DNA of 64,000 bases from a virus, in the IMG/VR virus record IMGVR_UViG_3300036790_000425, positions 98,436 to 162,435 of that record; one strand, given 5' to 3'. The notes beneath the pieces were generated by a model. The model had not been told where the DNA came from. It did not search any database and was given only the letters and a program-made list of their open reading frames with translations. The position numbers and the translations under genes were made by a program. Below are positions 1 through 10,097 of the stretch, piece after piece (positions within the stretch are counted from its first letter, which is position 1; every line of letters starts with the position of its first letter).

Positions 1-1847
1 GCCTGCTGAGCGGTCGGCTGAGCGGCCGACGGCATGAAGGCCGCGGTGACTCCCTGCACCCTCGCGTACTCATACGGCTCGGCCTGGAGGCTGGTGAACT
101 CGAACTTCCAGGCCGAGGCCAGCACCGGGTCGAACTCCACATAGCCGCGGGCCAGCCGGTAGTCGCGCTGCACCGGGATCCAGGAGCAGGCCGCGTAGGC
201 CTGGCCCAGGCCGCCGACGAACCCCCACGGGCAGGTGCCGCCCAGCAGGTACTGCGGGCTGAACCGGATCACCGCGTTGTCGGTGGTGGCGCTCTCGGCG
301 GCCAGCGGGGGGTACACGTAGCCGGTGGCGTCCGCGGCGAAGGCCGCGAAGTCGTCCGGGATCTGCGCCGGGGTACCGGTGGTCGCGGAGATGACCTGCT
401 GCTTCAGCACGAAGGCGGTCAGCGTGTAATTGCCCGCCAGGACCTGGCCGGCAGGGTCCTGGCCCAGCAGGCCGCCGAAGCGGAACTCCGGCGCCGGGGG
501 CACCTCGCCCTGTGCCGGGGCCAGGTACATGGTGGCCTGCGGGGACCAGGCGAAGAAGCTGGCGCCGTCATAGCCGGCCACGAACTGGATCCGGTCCCCG
601 GCCGCGAAATCGAACGCCCAGCTGCCCAGCACCGCGCCGGACGGGGCGTTCGAGGGGCCGCCGGCGGGATCGGCGGCCGGGATGGTGACCTGCCAGGTGC
701 CGGACACGTAGGCGAGCTGGAGTACCCCGGCGTCGGCCACCACGTAAGTGCCGTCATCACCGGATCCGAAGCCGGGCATGATCTCGATGCCGGCCCACCA
801 CGGCTCGCCCGCGGAGGTGCCCGCGCTCTGGTTGGCCAGGGTCAGCCAGCCGGGCTGGTCGGTGAAGACGATGCCCGAGGCGCTGATCGCGGGGAACGTA
901 GTGCCGTCGGCCACGATCAGCTCGGGCAGCAGCGGGTCATCCAGGCCGGCGAAGGACGCCCCGGCGGGCGGCGGCAGCGGAGCGTAGTAGAGGCTGAACC
1001 GGACGCCGCTGGTCACCGGGTTGACGTAGAACCGGTCGATCAGCTGAGCGTTCCCGGCCGGATCCCGGCCGTCCAGGTAGAGATTCACCACGGCATCGGT
1101 GTGGGGCTGCGGGGCGCACCGCCAGACCTCGCCCCGCAGCAGGTCGCAGGCCCGGTTCTCGCGCAGCGCCACCTGGACGGGACTGCCGTTGATGTCCACC
1201 GTGGTGGTGAAGGGCTGGCGCTGGCTGAGGGTGACGGGGTCGCGCGGGGTAGCCGGGACGTCGGAGGACGACAGCATCCGCGAGCCGAAGTCCAGGTTGC
1301 GGACCCCCAGCGGGTACGGGGTGAACTTCTTCTGCGGGCTGACCGGGAACTTCTGGCTGCCGGTGGTCCGGGCCAGCCGCTTCAGCCGCAGCAGCAGCCG
1401 GGTGGTGGTGACCGGGACCACGGACTCATCATGATGCGCCCAGTGGCCGGCGCCATAGTGCCACGGATTGAGCCCGACCGAGCGGGCGGCCGGGTTGTCC
1501 ACCACCGACGGGACCGATCCGGTGGTGATCACCCGGAAGGGCGTGCCCGGGTTGGCCATCAGCGGCGACCAGGCAGCGCCGGTCCACCAGTAGGCCTGGA
1601 GGGTGTGCGGGAAGTGCGCCACGTCGAAGGAGATGTAGTTGATCAGCCGGGCCTGGCCGAGGGTGACCGTCAGCTGCTCGGCATGCGGGTCCCCGGCCTC
1701 CCGGGCGGGGGAGGACCAGAAGTCCGAGGCGCTGATCTTGGGAATCGGCGTCGGGATGATCTTCTCGGCGGGAATGCCGTCCACGTAGAGCGGGGCCACC
1801 GAGGGGATGGCAAAGGCACCCGGGAGCCGGACGGCCGGGGTGGTCAT
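1..1847 (-). CDS. Baseplate or tail-appendage structural protein, C-terminus outside window
   Basis: The reading frame is open on the minus strand from an ATG at 1847 to the left edge of the window, so at least 615 residues are encoded and the C-terminus is missing. The start overlaps the stop of the upstream gene in an ATGA, so the two are translationally coupled. The visible protein is rich in beta-type sequence (many T, V, G, Y, W residues), has no membrane segment and starts MTTPAVRLPGAF. Being last after gp25, J-like and wedge genes, it is most likely another baseplate or fibre component. I do not recognise a family, so the role is inferred from position only. Confidence 0.7.
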   Translation of the reverse strand, partial: MTTPAVRLPGAFAIPSVAPLYVDGIPAEKIIPTPIPKISASDFWSSPAREAGDPHAEQLTVTLGQARLINYISFDVAHFPHTLQAYWWTGAAWSPLMANPGTPFRVITTGSVPSVVDNPAARSVGLNPWHYGAGHWAHHDESVVPVTTTRLLLRLKRLARTTGSQKFPVSPQKKFTPYPLGVRNLDFGSRMLSSSDVPATPRDPVTLSQRQPFTTTVDINGSPVQVALRENRACDLLRGEVWRCAPQPHTDAVVNLYLDGRDPAGNAQLIDRFYVNPVTSGVRFSLYYAPLPPPAGASFAGLDDPLLPELIVADGTTFPAISASGIVFTDQPGWLTLANQSAGTSAGEPWWAGIEIMPGFGSGDDGTYVVADAGVLQLAYVSGTWQVTIPAADPAGGPSNAPSGAVLGSWAFDFAAGDRIQFVAGYDGASFFAWSPQATMYLAPAQGEVPPAPEFRFGGLLGQDPAGQVLAGNYTLTAFVLKQQVISATTGTPAQIPDDFAAFAADATGYVYPPLAAESATTDNAVIRFSPQYLLGGTCPWGFVGGLGQAYAACSWIPVQRDYRLARGYVEFDPVLASAWKFEFTSLQAEPYEYARVQGVTAAFMPSAAQPTAQQ

Positions 1848-3214
1848 GATGCCCTCATGATCGGGACGCGCGGGCCGGAGTACGGCGCGGACTTAACCGT
1901 GACCGGCGAGCTGGTGCGGGCCGAGGCGGCCTGCGGGGGCGGCATGATCGCCTGCGGCGGCAGGTAGGTGACCTTCCGGCCGACCGGGAAGACCACCGTC
2001 TGCCAGTCGGTGCCGTCGGTCACGACGGCGGTGTTGGGATCATCCCCGGTGACCGCCCGGGCCGTCACCGTGGTCACGTTGCCCGAGTAGCTGTACTGGC
2101 TGCCCTGGCTGCGGCTGAGCGGCGGCACGGGAGTCTGGATGGTGGGCCCCGGGGTCCGGCCGCGGCGCTGGTAGGCCGCCAGGGCCATGTCGTAGGCTGC
2201 GTCGTCCGAGGGCGGGGTGACCAGCTGGGTCAGCTCCCAGTACTCGCTGTCGGACCAGGCCGCCGAGACCGGCACCGGGATCACGATTCCGGGCCCCGTC
2301 ATGTCCACCGAGATGATCGAGGCGGCGGGCTTCAGCACCTCGACGACGGACAGGATGCCGTACATGTCCGAGCCCAGCTGAGCCTGGTCGGCGGCCGAGC
2401 CGGAGTAGGTCTTCCTCGGCCGGATGACCACCTCGTTCATCGCCCCGTTACCCAGCAGCCCGGAGTAAGTCACCACGCCCTCGATGCCCTGCCATGTCTC
2501 GGTAGCCGGGATCGAGTCCCAGTTGGCGTAGGTGCTCATCACCTCCGCCCAGGTGTTGAAGCCCGGCGCCGGGCTCAGCGGGTCGGTGACCAGCCGCCAC
2601 ATCTCATACACCTGGCAGGGCACCCCGGTGATCGCCTCCGCCAGGGCCTGCATGCCCGGCGCGGTCGCGCCCAGGGTGATCGCCCGGGCCAGGGCGATCA
2701 CCCGCTCCCGGAAGACCGCGTCAATGGTCTCGATCTCGTCCCAGCCGTCGGGGCTGGCCAGCTCGGTATACGGGTTGACCGGGTTGCCGGTGGACGGGTT
2801 GACCGGCAGCGAGCCGGCCGGCCCGCGGGTTGCGCCGAACAGTGCTCCGTAGAAGCTGTCCAGGTCGTAGAAGTGCGTGCTGGTGACGTCCTGCTGGAGC
2901 CGGGCGATCAGCTGCCGGTTCCGCAGCTGCCCGGTGCCGGCAGCCCCCAGCAGGGCCTGCATGAAGTGCACCAGCACCGAGGTCGGCGCCAGGTCGTAGA
3001 CCGTGGGCGGGAAGTTCCTCAGCTGGTCGGTGACCGACAGCGGCGGGTTGAGCAGGTTGACGGCCGTGCTCGTGCCGGGCGGCAGCGGCGCGGTCGGGTC
3101 AGTCTGGAGACTGATGATCGAGGCTGCCTGGGTGCTCGGGTAGGCGAACAGGTCGATGCCGCCGTTGAGGATGATCCCCGAGGTCTGGCCGGGGTCAGCG
3201 AGTACCTGGGGCAT
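1844..3214 (-). CDS. Baseplate wedge protein, tail protein I-like by position
   Basis: 456 residues, start preceded by GAGGAGG 7 bases upstream of ATG. It directly follows the J-like gene (19-base gap) and overlaps the next gene by ATGA. In contractile phages the gene after J normally encodes the gpI-type wedge partner. The segment around residues 70-230 is helical and polar (TVYDLAPTSVLVHFMQALLG, DEIETIDAVFRERVIALARA), which fits a packing subunit, and the C-terminal third is beta-rich. The family is not recognised from sequence. The assignment is inference from gene order. Confidence 0.65.
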   Translation of the reverse strand: MPQVLADPGQTSGIILNGGIDLFAYPSTQAASIISLQTDPTAPLPPGTSTAVNLLNPPLSVTDQLRNFPPTVYDLAPTSVLVHFMQALLGAAGTGQLRNRQLIARLQQDVTSTHFYDLDSFYGALFGATRGPAGSLPVNPSTGNPVNPYTELASPDGWDEIETIDAVFRERVIALARAITLGATAPGMQALAEAITGVPCQVYEMWRLVTDPLSPAPGFNTWAEVMSTYANWDSIPATETWQGIEGVVTYSGLLGNGAMNEVVIRPRKTYSGSAADQAQLGSDMYGILSVVEVLKPAASIISVDMTGPGIVIPVPVSAAWSDSEYWELTQLVTPPSDDAAYDMALAAYQRRGRTPGPTIQTPVPPLSRSQGSQYSYSGNVTTVTARAVTGDDPNTAVVTDGTDWQTVVFPVGRKVTYLPPQAIMPPPQAASARTSSPVTVKSAPYSGPRVPIMRAS

Positions 3215-3233
3215 CAGGCCACCTCCTCGGTGA

Positions 3234-5054
3234 TCATGCGAATGAGCCCATCGTGTTCCCGGCCTTGGCGATGATGTTGGTGTCCCCGAAGACCGGGATG
3301 GTCATGGCGCCGAACTCGATGTCCACCGGATTGCCGGCGGAGTCCACGTAGGATGTCGTGGCCACGCCATCAAAGGTCTGCTGGATGCCCACCCCGAAGT
3401 CGCTGGCGGCGGCCGGGTTGTAGCCGGGCCAGTCGCTGCCGACCAGGAACCGGGAGGCGATCACGCCCGGTGTGTTCTCCACTACCTGGAGCACGCTGGA
3501 GGGGTACAGCCGCGAGCTGAAGCCGAGCTGACTGAGGTAGGTGGCCAGCGCCGTGTTGATCGCCTGCTGGGTCACCTGCGGCGAGATCGTCGGGTCATAC
3601 ATCACGGCCAGGTTGAATCGCAGGTCCGCGGCTACGCCCTGGTGGGCCTGCACGTCAGTGCCGGCCAGCCGCCAGGACTCCAGGCTGCCCTGGATGGCGT
3701 AGGGCACGTCGTTGTAGGTGTAGTCCTCGCTGATCACCAGCGGGCTGCCCGCACCCGGGCCGAAAGCCATGTCCCACTCCAGGCCGAAGTCGGAGTAGGG
3801 GCTCCAGCCGAAGGCGCCGGTCCGGTGCACGATCTGGTAGGCGTAGGTGACCCCGCCGGTCACGGTGCCCATCGGGTTGGTCAGGCTGGCCAGCCCGTAG
3901 GTGGTGCCGCCGGCCACCAGGGTCGGGGGCACCGTGATGATCGGCCCGTAGGGCAGCGCGATGAAGGCATTGCCGGTGGCCGGGGAGCTGCCGTCGGGCC
4001 GGACGAAGTCGCCCGCGTACCAGCTCGACCCCGGGCTGGCCTGGAACAGCACCGCGTCACTGAACTTCACCGTGGCCGCCGCGTTGACCGCCCGGGTGCC
4101 CTGGCACCAGACGTCCACCCGGGCGTAAATGCCCTGGGCCGGGTTGTTCCGGCTGGCCGTGTCAAGGTACAGGAAGCTCACGTCGATGAGCTGGCCCTCG
4201 GGGAAGTAGGTCGCGTCGATGACCTGCACCTCAGGCGGATTGGCCGCGGAGTCCCAGGTGTACTGGATGCCCGGCGCCGCCACGTCGCCGTCGTCGATGT
4301 TGTTGCCGACCACCTGGCCCGAGGGGTAGGTGTACTGGGCATCGGAGACCGTGCTCGCGGCCGAGCCCGAGCTGATCTGGAGCTGCTCGCGCCGCCGGGT
4401 AGCCGAGTCCACCACGTTGGCCGAGGTGCAGTCCGGGTCGTTCAGCGCGATGCCCAGGAACATCTGGCTGGTCCCGGCCATGTTCTTGAAGACCGTGGCC
4501 TTCCAGCGGGCCTGGAGCTGGGTGTCGGTCTCCTGGTTGGCCCCGCCGCTCAGGGGGCTGACGTTGGTCACCCCGGTCACCTCGCTGACCGGGGTCATCA
4601 GCAGGGTGAGCTGGCCGCTGGCCAGGTCGCCGTCCGGTCCGGCCACCACGGCCTGGACCGGGACGGTTACCGAGAGAGCCCCGGCGTCCATGATCCCGGT
4701 GGTCACCGTCTGCACTACGACAGTCCCGTCAGCGGAGGCGACCTGGGAGTTGACCGGGATGGTCACGGTATCGCTGGCGGCCGAGCGGGTGAAGGTGACC
4801 GTGCCGCCCGCGCGGGTGGCCGGGTAGCGGGTCATCCCGAACAGCTGCACGAAGGCATCCAGGGCGGCGCCCTGCATCGAGTTGATGTCGTACTGGTAGG
4901 CCAGCATCTGGCTGTCCAGGCTGGCGGCCGAGATGCTGGCCGCTACCGCGTCGATGATCTTGCGGGTAACCGAGCCGGTGGTGGTATCCAGGTCGGGCTC
5001 GCTGGCCGCCAGCGCCGCCACGATCTGGCTGGAGATGTCGCTCTGGCTGGCCAC
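3234..5054 (-). CDS. Baseplate J-like protein
   Basis: 606 residues. The N-terminus has the typical J/gp6 layout: helices (DLDTTTGSVTRKIIDAVAAS), then GAALDAFVQLFGMTRYPATR, then the beta domain with VTIPVNSQVASADGTVV and the ANQETDTQLQARWKATVFK segment with GTSQMFLGIAL. These match the Baseplate_J family, which forms the wedge joining the sheath to the hub in contractile tails. The C-terminal part contains a predicted beta insertion (residues about 230-450) before the conserved closing segment. It is adjacent to the gp25-like gene (one base between), the usual order W-J-I. Confidence 0.93.
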   Translation of the reverse strand: MASQSDISSQIVAALAASEPDLDTTTGSVTRKIIDAVAASISAASLDSQMLAYQYDINSMQGAALDAFVQLFGMTRYPATRAGGTVTFTRSAASDTVTIPVNSQVASADGTVVVQTVTTGIMDAGALSVTVPVQAVVAGPDGDLASGQLTLLMTPVSEVTGVTNVSPLSGGANQETDTQLQARWKATVFKNMAGTSQMFLGIALNDPDCTSANVVDSATRRREQLQISSGSAASTVSDAQYTYPSGQVVGNNIDDGDVAAPGIQYTWDSAANPPEVQVIDATYFPEGQLIDVSFLYLDTASRNNPAQGIYARVDVWCQGTRAVNAAATVKFSDAVLFQASPGSSWYAGDFVRPDGSSPATGNAFIALPYGPIITVPPTLVAGGTTYGLASLTNPMGTVTGGVTYAYQIVHRTGAFGWSPYSDFGLEWDMAFGPGAGSPLVISEDYTYNDVPYAIQGSLESWRLAGTDVQAHQGVAADLRFNLAVMYDPTISPQVTQQAINTALATYLSQLGFSSRLYPSSVLQVVENTPGVIASRFLVGSDWPGYNPAAASDFGVGIQQTFDGVATTSYVDSAGNPVDIEFGAMTIPVFGDTNIIAKAGNTMGSFA

Positions 5055-5055
5055 G

Positions 5056-5493
5056 TCAGCTGCTCACCGTCCGGGTCACCGCGACCTGCTGGCCGCCCTG
5101 CGTGGTCAGGATGACCGACACCTGGACGGTGTCCGGGCGCTGGCTCACCGCGGCGCTGACCGAGTCCACCGAGCCGATCACGTCATCAGTGCCGAGCTGG
5201 CTGCGGGTGCCCGCCAGGGCCGCCGCGGTGATCTGCTGCTGCTGGGCTGCCACCAGCTGGGCCAGCACGCGCGAGACCTCCGAGCTGATCAGGGCCGGGG
5301 TCGAGTCGGCGCTCACCGGCATGCCGAGATAGCTCAGCAGTGCCGACCCCCAGTCCGGGTGATAGGGGTCGAAGCCGTAGGGCTCGGCCAGCACAGTCGC
5401 CACGCGCTGCCGGATGTAGTCGGTCCCGGTGACGGTGGCGAATCCGCGGCCGGCCGGGAGGAGATCTCCCCCGGTCAGCTGCAAGTCCTTCAT
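5056..5493 (-). CDS. gp25-like baseplate wedge protein (GPW/gp25 family)
   Basis: 145 residues. I chose the ATG at 5493 because GGGAGGAGG lies 6 bases upstream; a longer open frame to 5592 lacks a ribosome site and overlaps the previous gene. The protein has the GPW/gp25 pattern: early LTGGDLLPAGRGFATVTGTDYIRQRVATVL (split reading), then FDPYHPDWGSALLSYLG. gp25 nucleates sheath polymerisation on the baseplate wedge. The C-terminal strand region ends VTRTVSS. A CCCCGGAAG motif lies in the linker just upstream. Confidence 0.9.
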   Translation of the reverse strand: MKDLQLTGGDLLPAGRGFATVTGTDYIRQRVATVLAEPYGFDPYHPDWGSALLSYLGMPVSADSTPALISSEVSRVLAQLVAAQQQQITAAALAGTRSQLGTDDVIGSVDSVSAAVSQRPDTVQVSVILTTQGGQQVAVTRTVSS

Positions 5494-5525
5494 CGGCCCT
5501 CCTCCCTTCTTCCGGGGCGGCCGAC

Positions 5526-8500
5526 TCAGGGCGTCGTGTAGTTGATCGTGAGGTAGGGCCCCTGGCCGCTGCCGGTGCCTGCGAACGAGCACTGCGCCGA
5601 TCCGGGCTCGCCCTCGCCGCCGATCACCAGGGCGACGGCCGCCCCCGACTGGAAGGCCGTGGCCACCGAGTTGGGCAGCGTGATCGTCTTGGTCTGCCCG
5701 GCGCCGATCGTGAAGGTGCCGACGTGGGTGACCCCGCTGGTCGATGAGGCCTTTTTGGCGCTCGCGCTGTAGCCGACGTACAGGGTGGCGCCGGAGCTGA
5801 ACGCCCCGCCGAAGGCCGAGACGGTGAGCTTGATCGAGTTGATCGTGGCCCCGGCCAGCACCGTGGCCAGGCTGGAGTTGGTGAAATCCAGGTAGCTGTA
5901 GCAGTTGCCCGGCGTGCCGGTCTGGACGCCGCTGCCGACCGGGACCGGGCCCTCATAGAAGACGTTGTTGTGCCGTCGCAGCGAGTTGGGGGCCGCGGCC
6001 GTGGCCTGGGCTCCGTAGTAGCTCCAGGTCGCATCCGCGAAAGTCTTGTCGGTAATGGTCTGGCCGCCGCCGGTACCCGAGGTGCCGGACCCGATGTAGA
6101 CGCCAGTGTTGGGCACTGTGTCGCCCAGGTCGTAAACGATGATCGCGTCCTGCTGGGTGAAGAAATCGCCCGTGTCAGCCGTGCCGTTGATCTGAGCAGT
6201 CGTGCTGGTGGTGGTCCCGTTGATCGTGCCGCTGACCGGCTGGAGGGTGAGCAGCATCCGCAGGGTGACCGGCGATGAGCCGGTCTGGAAGGCCCGCACG
6301 CCGCTGGGCGTGATGCTGAGGTGATTCGAGAACGCGGTATCCGTGTAGAACACCATGAAATTGTCAGAGGACGTCGTCGGAGTCGAGCCGTCGTCAGTGG
6401 CGCGAATCCGGAGCTGCGCGCGGCCGGGATTCGACAGCACGACCAGGAAGCTCGACAGCATGATCATGTAGCAGCGGTCGGGCAGGAGGTCTACGTCCAG
6501 TTCCAGGATCGCCGTCTCGGTCCCGGCCGTGATTGGCGTGGCCGGGGCAGGCAGGTGACCGTCCAGCGACCCGATCGCGATGATGCCCTGGGCCAGTCCG
6601 GGCAGGATCTCGTCCTCGAAGGACTGCCCGGCGATCAGGATGTCCTCTGCCGCCGCGATCACCTGGCCGGCGACGTTGCCGCTGGAGTCGATGGTGGCCA
6701 GGGCCTGCCCGTAGGGCGAGATGACCTGGAAGATGTTCTCCTGGAGCGGCAGCCCGATGAAGCTCGTGCCCGGCGTGTAGATGTTCCCGAACTCATCCAT
6801 CCCGCCGGCGGCGGAGTTGGAGTAGACCAGGCCGCCCGGGGCGACCACGGTGTCCGCGTTCATGATCAGGCCGGACGTGGTCGTGGTGCTGGAGACCACC
6901 ACGGCGGCCTGGGTGGCGCCGACCGGGGCGATCGCGCCGGTCACGGTGAAGATCTGCTCTGCCCCGGCGGCGATCGCCGTGGCGCCCTGGTCGCAGACCG
7001 TGGAGGACAGCAGCGTGCCGGATGAGTTGTACCAGGCCAGCGCGATCTGCGCGGTCAGCGCCGACGGGGCCTGGACGGTAGCCGACATGGTCAGCGGGGA
7101 CCCGGCGGTGACCGGGAACTTGGGCGAGGTGGTGCCCCACGGCTGGGTCGTGTTCGAGTGCGTCACGCCCAGGCTGAAGCTGCCGGTGGAGGACCAGGAC
7201 GCGGTACCCATCAGGGTGGCGTTCTGCGCCGTCCAGGCGGGCACCCCGACCCCGGGGCCCGTGAAGCCGATCATCACCGCTGACCAGGTGCAGGACGCCC
7301 CGAATGCCCCCGATCCGGTCAGCGAGGCCAGCGCCTGCGCCGAGCCGATCAGCACCGAGGTGTACTGGTTACTGCCGCTGTGCACCTGGCTCAGCAGCTC
7401 CCACTGAGCCGGGAACACCGGCACCCCGCCGGCCAGCCCGTTGGCCACGATCAGCACGATCAGGTCGTTGATGTTCGAGGGCACCGCGCTGACCGAGGCG
7501 GCGGCCGAGCTGCCGGAAGCCGGGATGGCGAAGTCCGTGCCGGTGATGCCGGGCATGACCAGGTGGACGATGTTCTTGCACTGGGCGTTGGTGGCCGCGA
7601 AGCCGACGGTGATGGTGTCGGTGCCGAGCACGGTCAGCGCCGTGGTGGTGGCCGCGCAGACCCAGACCTGGACTTCCTCGCCGGAGGTCTCCTGCGTCAG
7701 CAGGCTGTAGAGATTGCCCTTCGAGTCGGTGCAGGAGTTAGCGACCGTGGAGCCGGAGGCGTTGGCGATCACCTGGACGTAGGAGCCGGCCGGGACGTCC
7801 TGGGTAACCGCTGCGGCGTAGCTCGCCGCGCTGGTCGTGGAATTGACCGGGGCGGCGATCAGCTGCGGGATGCCGGGCGGCTCGAAGTCCCAGGACTGGG
7901 GGCCCTGCGGGGACTGGTAGACCAGGAAGTCGCCTGCCGGGGTGATCGCGGCCTGGAGCTGGCCGGTTGAGGAGAACCAGCTCGTGGTGCCATCCGGGCC
8001 GACCTTGAAGATCACCGTGCCGCCGGAGTCGGTGATCGTGATCGAGCCGTCCGGGTGGATGGCGGTGCGCGGGTCGGTGGTCGAGTTCTGGAGGGTGGCG
8101 CCGGTCACCACGGTGCCGTCGATGATCCCGGCCACGACGAGCCCGGCGGCCAGCTGGGCCACCGTGATAGTGCCGGAGGCGATCTGCGTGGCAGTGATCG
8201 TCCCGGCCGCGATCTGGGCTGCCGCGATGGTGCCGGCCTCGATGATCCCGCCGTCCATCGGGCTTAGCACGAGCACGGCCTGGGCCAGCAGGGTGGTGGT
8301 CGGCGGCGGGGTGCCGGACAGGCCGGCCCGGGGGATGCCGAAAGCCGCCCCCGCGGGCGCGGTCTGGATGGTGGACGTCACCGACCAGGTAGCCGGGGTG
8401 ACCGTCTGGGACGGGGCCGAGGTGGACAGGTATGACCCGGCCGAGTTGTACCAGTCGAAGCCGAGCGTGACGGCGCCCGCCGGGGTGTTGACGATGGCCG

Positions 8501-10097
8501 AGACCAGGTAGGGCTGGCCGGGGATGACTGGCACCCAGCCGCTGCCGCTGGTGCCCTCGATCGCCGGGGTTGAGCCGGTCCCTGACGGCGTCAGCTGGGC
8601 TGCCCAGGGGTAGGGCGCCCCGCTGGGCTGGACTGCTGCCAGCGTGCCCTGGAAGGCCGTCCAGCCGGTCAGGGCGCCGCCGGCGAAGTACGGGTTCAGG
8701 TTCGCGTTGCCGCCGATGGCGAGGTTCTTCGCCGTGATCGTCCCGGCGGCGATCTGGGAGGCGGTGATGGTCCCGGCAGCGATCTGCGCGGCCGTGATCG
8801 TGTTGGCAGCGATCAGCGCGGCCGTGATCGTGTTGGCAGCGATCTGGGTGGCCGTGATCGTCCCGGCGGCGATCTGCCCGGCCGTGATGGTGGCCGAGGC
8901 GATCTGGGTGGCGGTGATGGTGCCCGCGGCGATCTGGCTGGCAGTGATGGTGTTGGCCGCGATCAGCGCGGCGGTGACCGAGCCCGCCGCGATCGCCCCG
9001 GTGCCGTACTGGTAGGGATTCCAGGCCGCGCCGTCGAACTGGTTGAGCAGGAAGCCGTTGCTGGCGTCGTACCAGAGGTCCCCGGCCACCGGGGAGGCCG
9101 GCTGGACCGGTCCCACGGTGGTGGTGATGCCACCGATGTCGCGGGCGGTGAAGTCCACGTTCGAGGTGCCGATCGAGTCCGGTGCGATCGCCTGGCCGCC
9201 GAACTGGAAGGGGGCCCAGGCTGAGCCGGTCCACTGCTTCAGCTCGTACTCGCTGGTCCCGTCGAACCACAGGTCCCCGATGACCGGGTCCGCCGGCGGG
9301 GTATCGGAGATCGAGACGCCGACCGCGCCGATGTCGCTGGCGGTGAAGTTCACCTGGGTCGAGCCGATGGTGGGCGCGTCGGAGAGCTGGGCGCCTGTCA
9401 GGCTGCCCGGCTGGATGGCCCCGGCCCCGAACTGGTACGGCACCCAGGCGTTGCCGTTCCAGATGGACATCATGTTCCCGGCGTCCGGGTCGAACCAGAT
9501 GTCCCCGAAGTCCGGGTCACGCGGCTGGGTCGTGCCGGTGGTGACCTTGACCCCGCCGATGTCGGTCACGCTGAAGGCGACCTGCTGAGCGGTGATCCCG
9601 GCGTGCGCGGCAAGCTGGGCCGAGGTGATCGAGCCCGGCAGGATCTTGGGTGCGGTGACGGCCGAGTCCGCCAGCGCCGTGGTGCCCCACTGGGTACCGA
9701 TCCAGGACGATCCGCCCCACCTGAACAGCTCGTTGCCCGCGGCCGAGTTGATCCACAGCTGCCCCGGCACGGGGCTAGCCGGGGGAGCCGGGGCGACGAT
9801 GATCTCGGCCGGCCCGGAGGCTCCCGCGGAGCCGCCGACGAACTGGTCATCGCTGCTGGCGCTGATGGCGGCGAACGTCCAGGCTCCCAGCGCCTGGTCG
9901 ATCAGCCAGGACTCGCCCACCTGCGGCAGCGGCCCCTTCGAGCGCTGCACCAGCATCGGGACCCGGGTCTCGGTGTTCATCCGGTCGGTGGTGAGCGCGG
10001 TCTGGCCGTCCTCGGTGATGGAGCTGACAGTGACCAGCTTGGCCAGGAACCCGACCGAGTTGGTGGCCTTGTTGACGGCCTGCTTGGCGGCGGCCAC
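5526..10097 (-). CDS. Large tail fibre / receptor-binding appendage protein
   Basis: 1523 residues, the largest protein in the window. It starts with GTG in a TAGTG overlap with the stop of the hub gene, so it is coupled to it. The first 110 residues look like a baseplate-anchoring head. Then come four Trp-rich repeats (each with GDxWFD or GQLWIN, then a W-x5-W/F block ending in GxxAI), spaced 60-70 residues apart, followed by a long run of 10-11-residue repeats of the type GTITATQIAA (about residues 360-460, again near 640), a pattern seen in trimeric phage fibre shafts. The rest is beta-rich. Role as host-recognition fibre is inferred from architecture and position. Confidence 0.85.
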   Translation of the reverse strand: MAAAKQAVNKATNSVGFLAKLVTVSSITEDGQTALTTDRMNTETRVPMLVQRSKGPLPQVGESWLIDQALGAWTFAAISASSDDQFVGGSAGASGPAEIIVAPAPPASPVPGQLWINSAAGNELFRWGGSSWIGTQWGTTALADSAVTAPKILPGSITSAQLAAHAGITAQQVAFSVTDIGGVKVTTGTTQPRDPDFGDIWFDPDAGNMMSIWNGNAWVPYQFGAGAIQPGSLTGAQLSDAPTIGSTQVNFTASDIGAVGVSISDTPPADPVIGDLWFDGTSEYELKQWTGSAWAPFQFGGQAIAPDSIGTSNVDFTARDIGGITTTVGPVQPASPVAGDLWYDASNGFLLNQFDGAAWNPYQYGTGAIAAGSVTAALIAANTITASQIAAGTITATQIASATITAGQIAAGTITATQIAANTITAALIAANTITAAQIAAGTITASQIAAGTITAKNLAIGGNANLNPYFAGGALTGWTAFQGTLAAVQPSGAPYPWAAQLTPSGTGSTPAIEGTSGSGWVPVIPGQPYLVSAIVNTPAGAVTLGFDWYNSAGSYLSTSAPSQTVTPATWSVTSTIQTAPAGAAFGIPRAGLSGTPPPTTTLLAQAVLVLSPMDGGIIEAGTIAAAQIAAGTITATQIASGTITVAQLAAGLVVAGIIDGTVVTGATLQNSTTDPRTAIHPDGSITITDSGGTVIFKVGPDGTTSWFSSTGQLQAAITPAGDFLVYQSPQGPQSWDFEPPGIPQLIAAPVNSTTSAASYAAAVTQDVPAGSYVQVIANASGSTVANSCTDSKGNLYSLLTQETSGEEVQVWVCAATTTALTVLGTDTITVGFAATNAQCKNIVHLVMPGITGTDFAIPASGSSAAASVSAVPSNINDLIVLIVANGLAGGVPVFPAQWELLSQVHSGSNQYTSVLIGSAQALASLTGSGAFGASCTWSAVMIGFTGPGVGVPAWTAQNATLMGTASWSSTGSFSLGVTHSNTTQPWGTTSPKFPVTAGSPLTMSATVQAPSALTAQIALAWYNSSGTLLSSTVCDQGATAIAAGAEQIFTVTGAIAPVGATQAAVVVSSTTTTSGLIMNADTVVAPGGLVYSNSAAGGMDEFGNIYTPGTSFIGLPLQENIFQVISPYGQALATIDSSGNVAGQVIAAAEDILIAGQSFEDEILPGLAQGIIAIGSLDGHLPAPATPITAGTETAILELDVDLLPDRCYMIMLSSFLVVLSNPGRAQLRIRATDDGSTPTTSSDNFMVFYTDTAFSNHLSITPSGVRAFQTGSSPVTLRMLLTLQPVSGTINGTTTSTTAQINGTADTGDFFTQQDAIIVYDLGDTVPNTGVYIGSGTSGTGGGQTITDKTFADATWSYYGAQATAAAPNSLRRHNNVFYEGPVPVGSGVQTGTPGNCYSYLDFTNSSLATVLAGATINSIKLTVSAFGGAFSSGATLYVGYSASAKKASSTSGVTHVGTFTIGAGQTKTITLPNSVATAFQSGAAVALVIGGEGEPGSAQCSFAGTGSGQGPYLTINYTTP

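Noticed and set aside
3642-5114. 490-codon plus-strand open frame opposite the J-like gene
   Set aside because: Arg/Gly/Val-rich shadow of the minus-strand gene produced by high GC; no ribosome site, and the minus strand has a known family.
8700-9000. CRISPR-like regular repeats in the fibre gene
   Set aside because: The periodicity is coding: 10-11-residue protein repeats with synonymous drift, no spacers.
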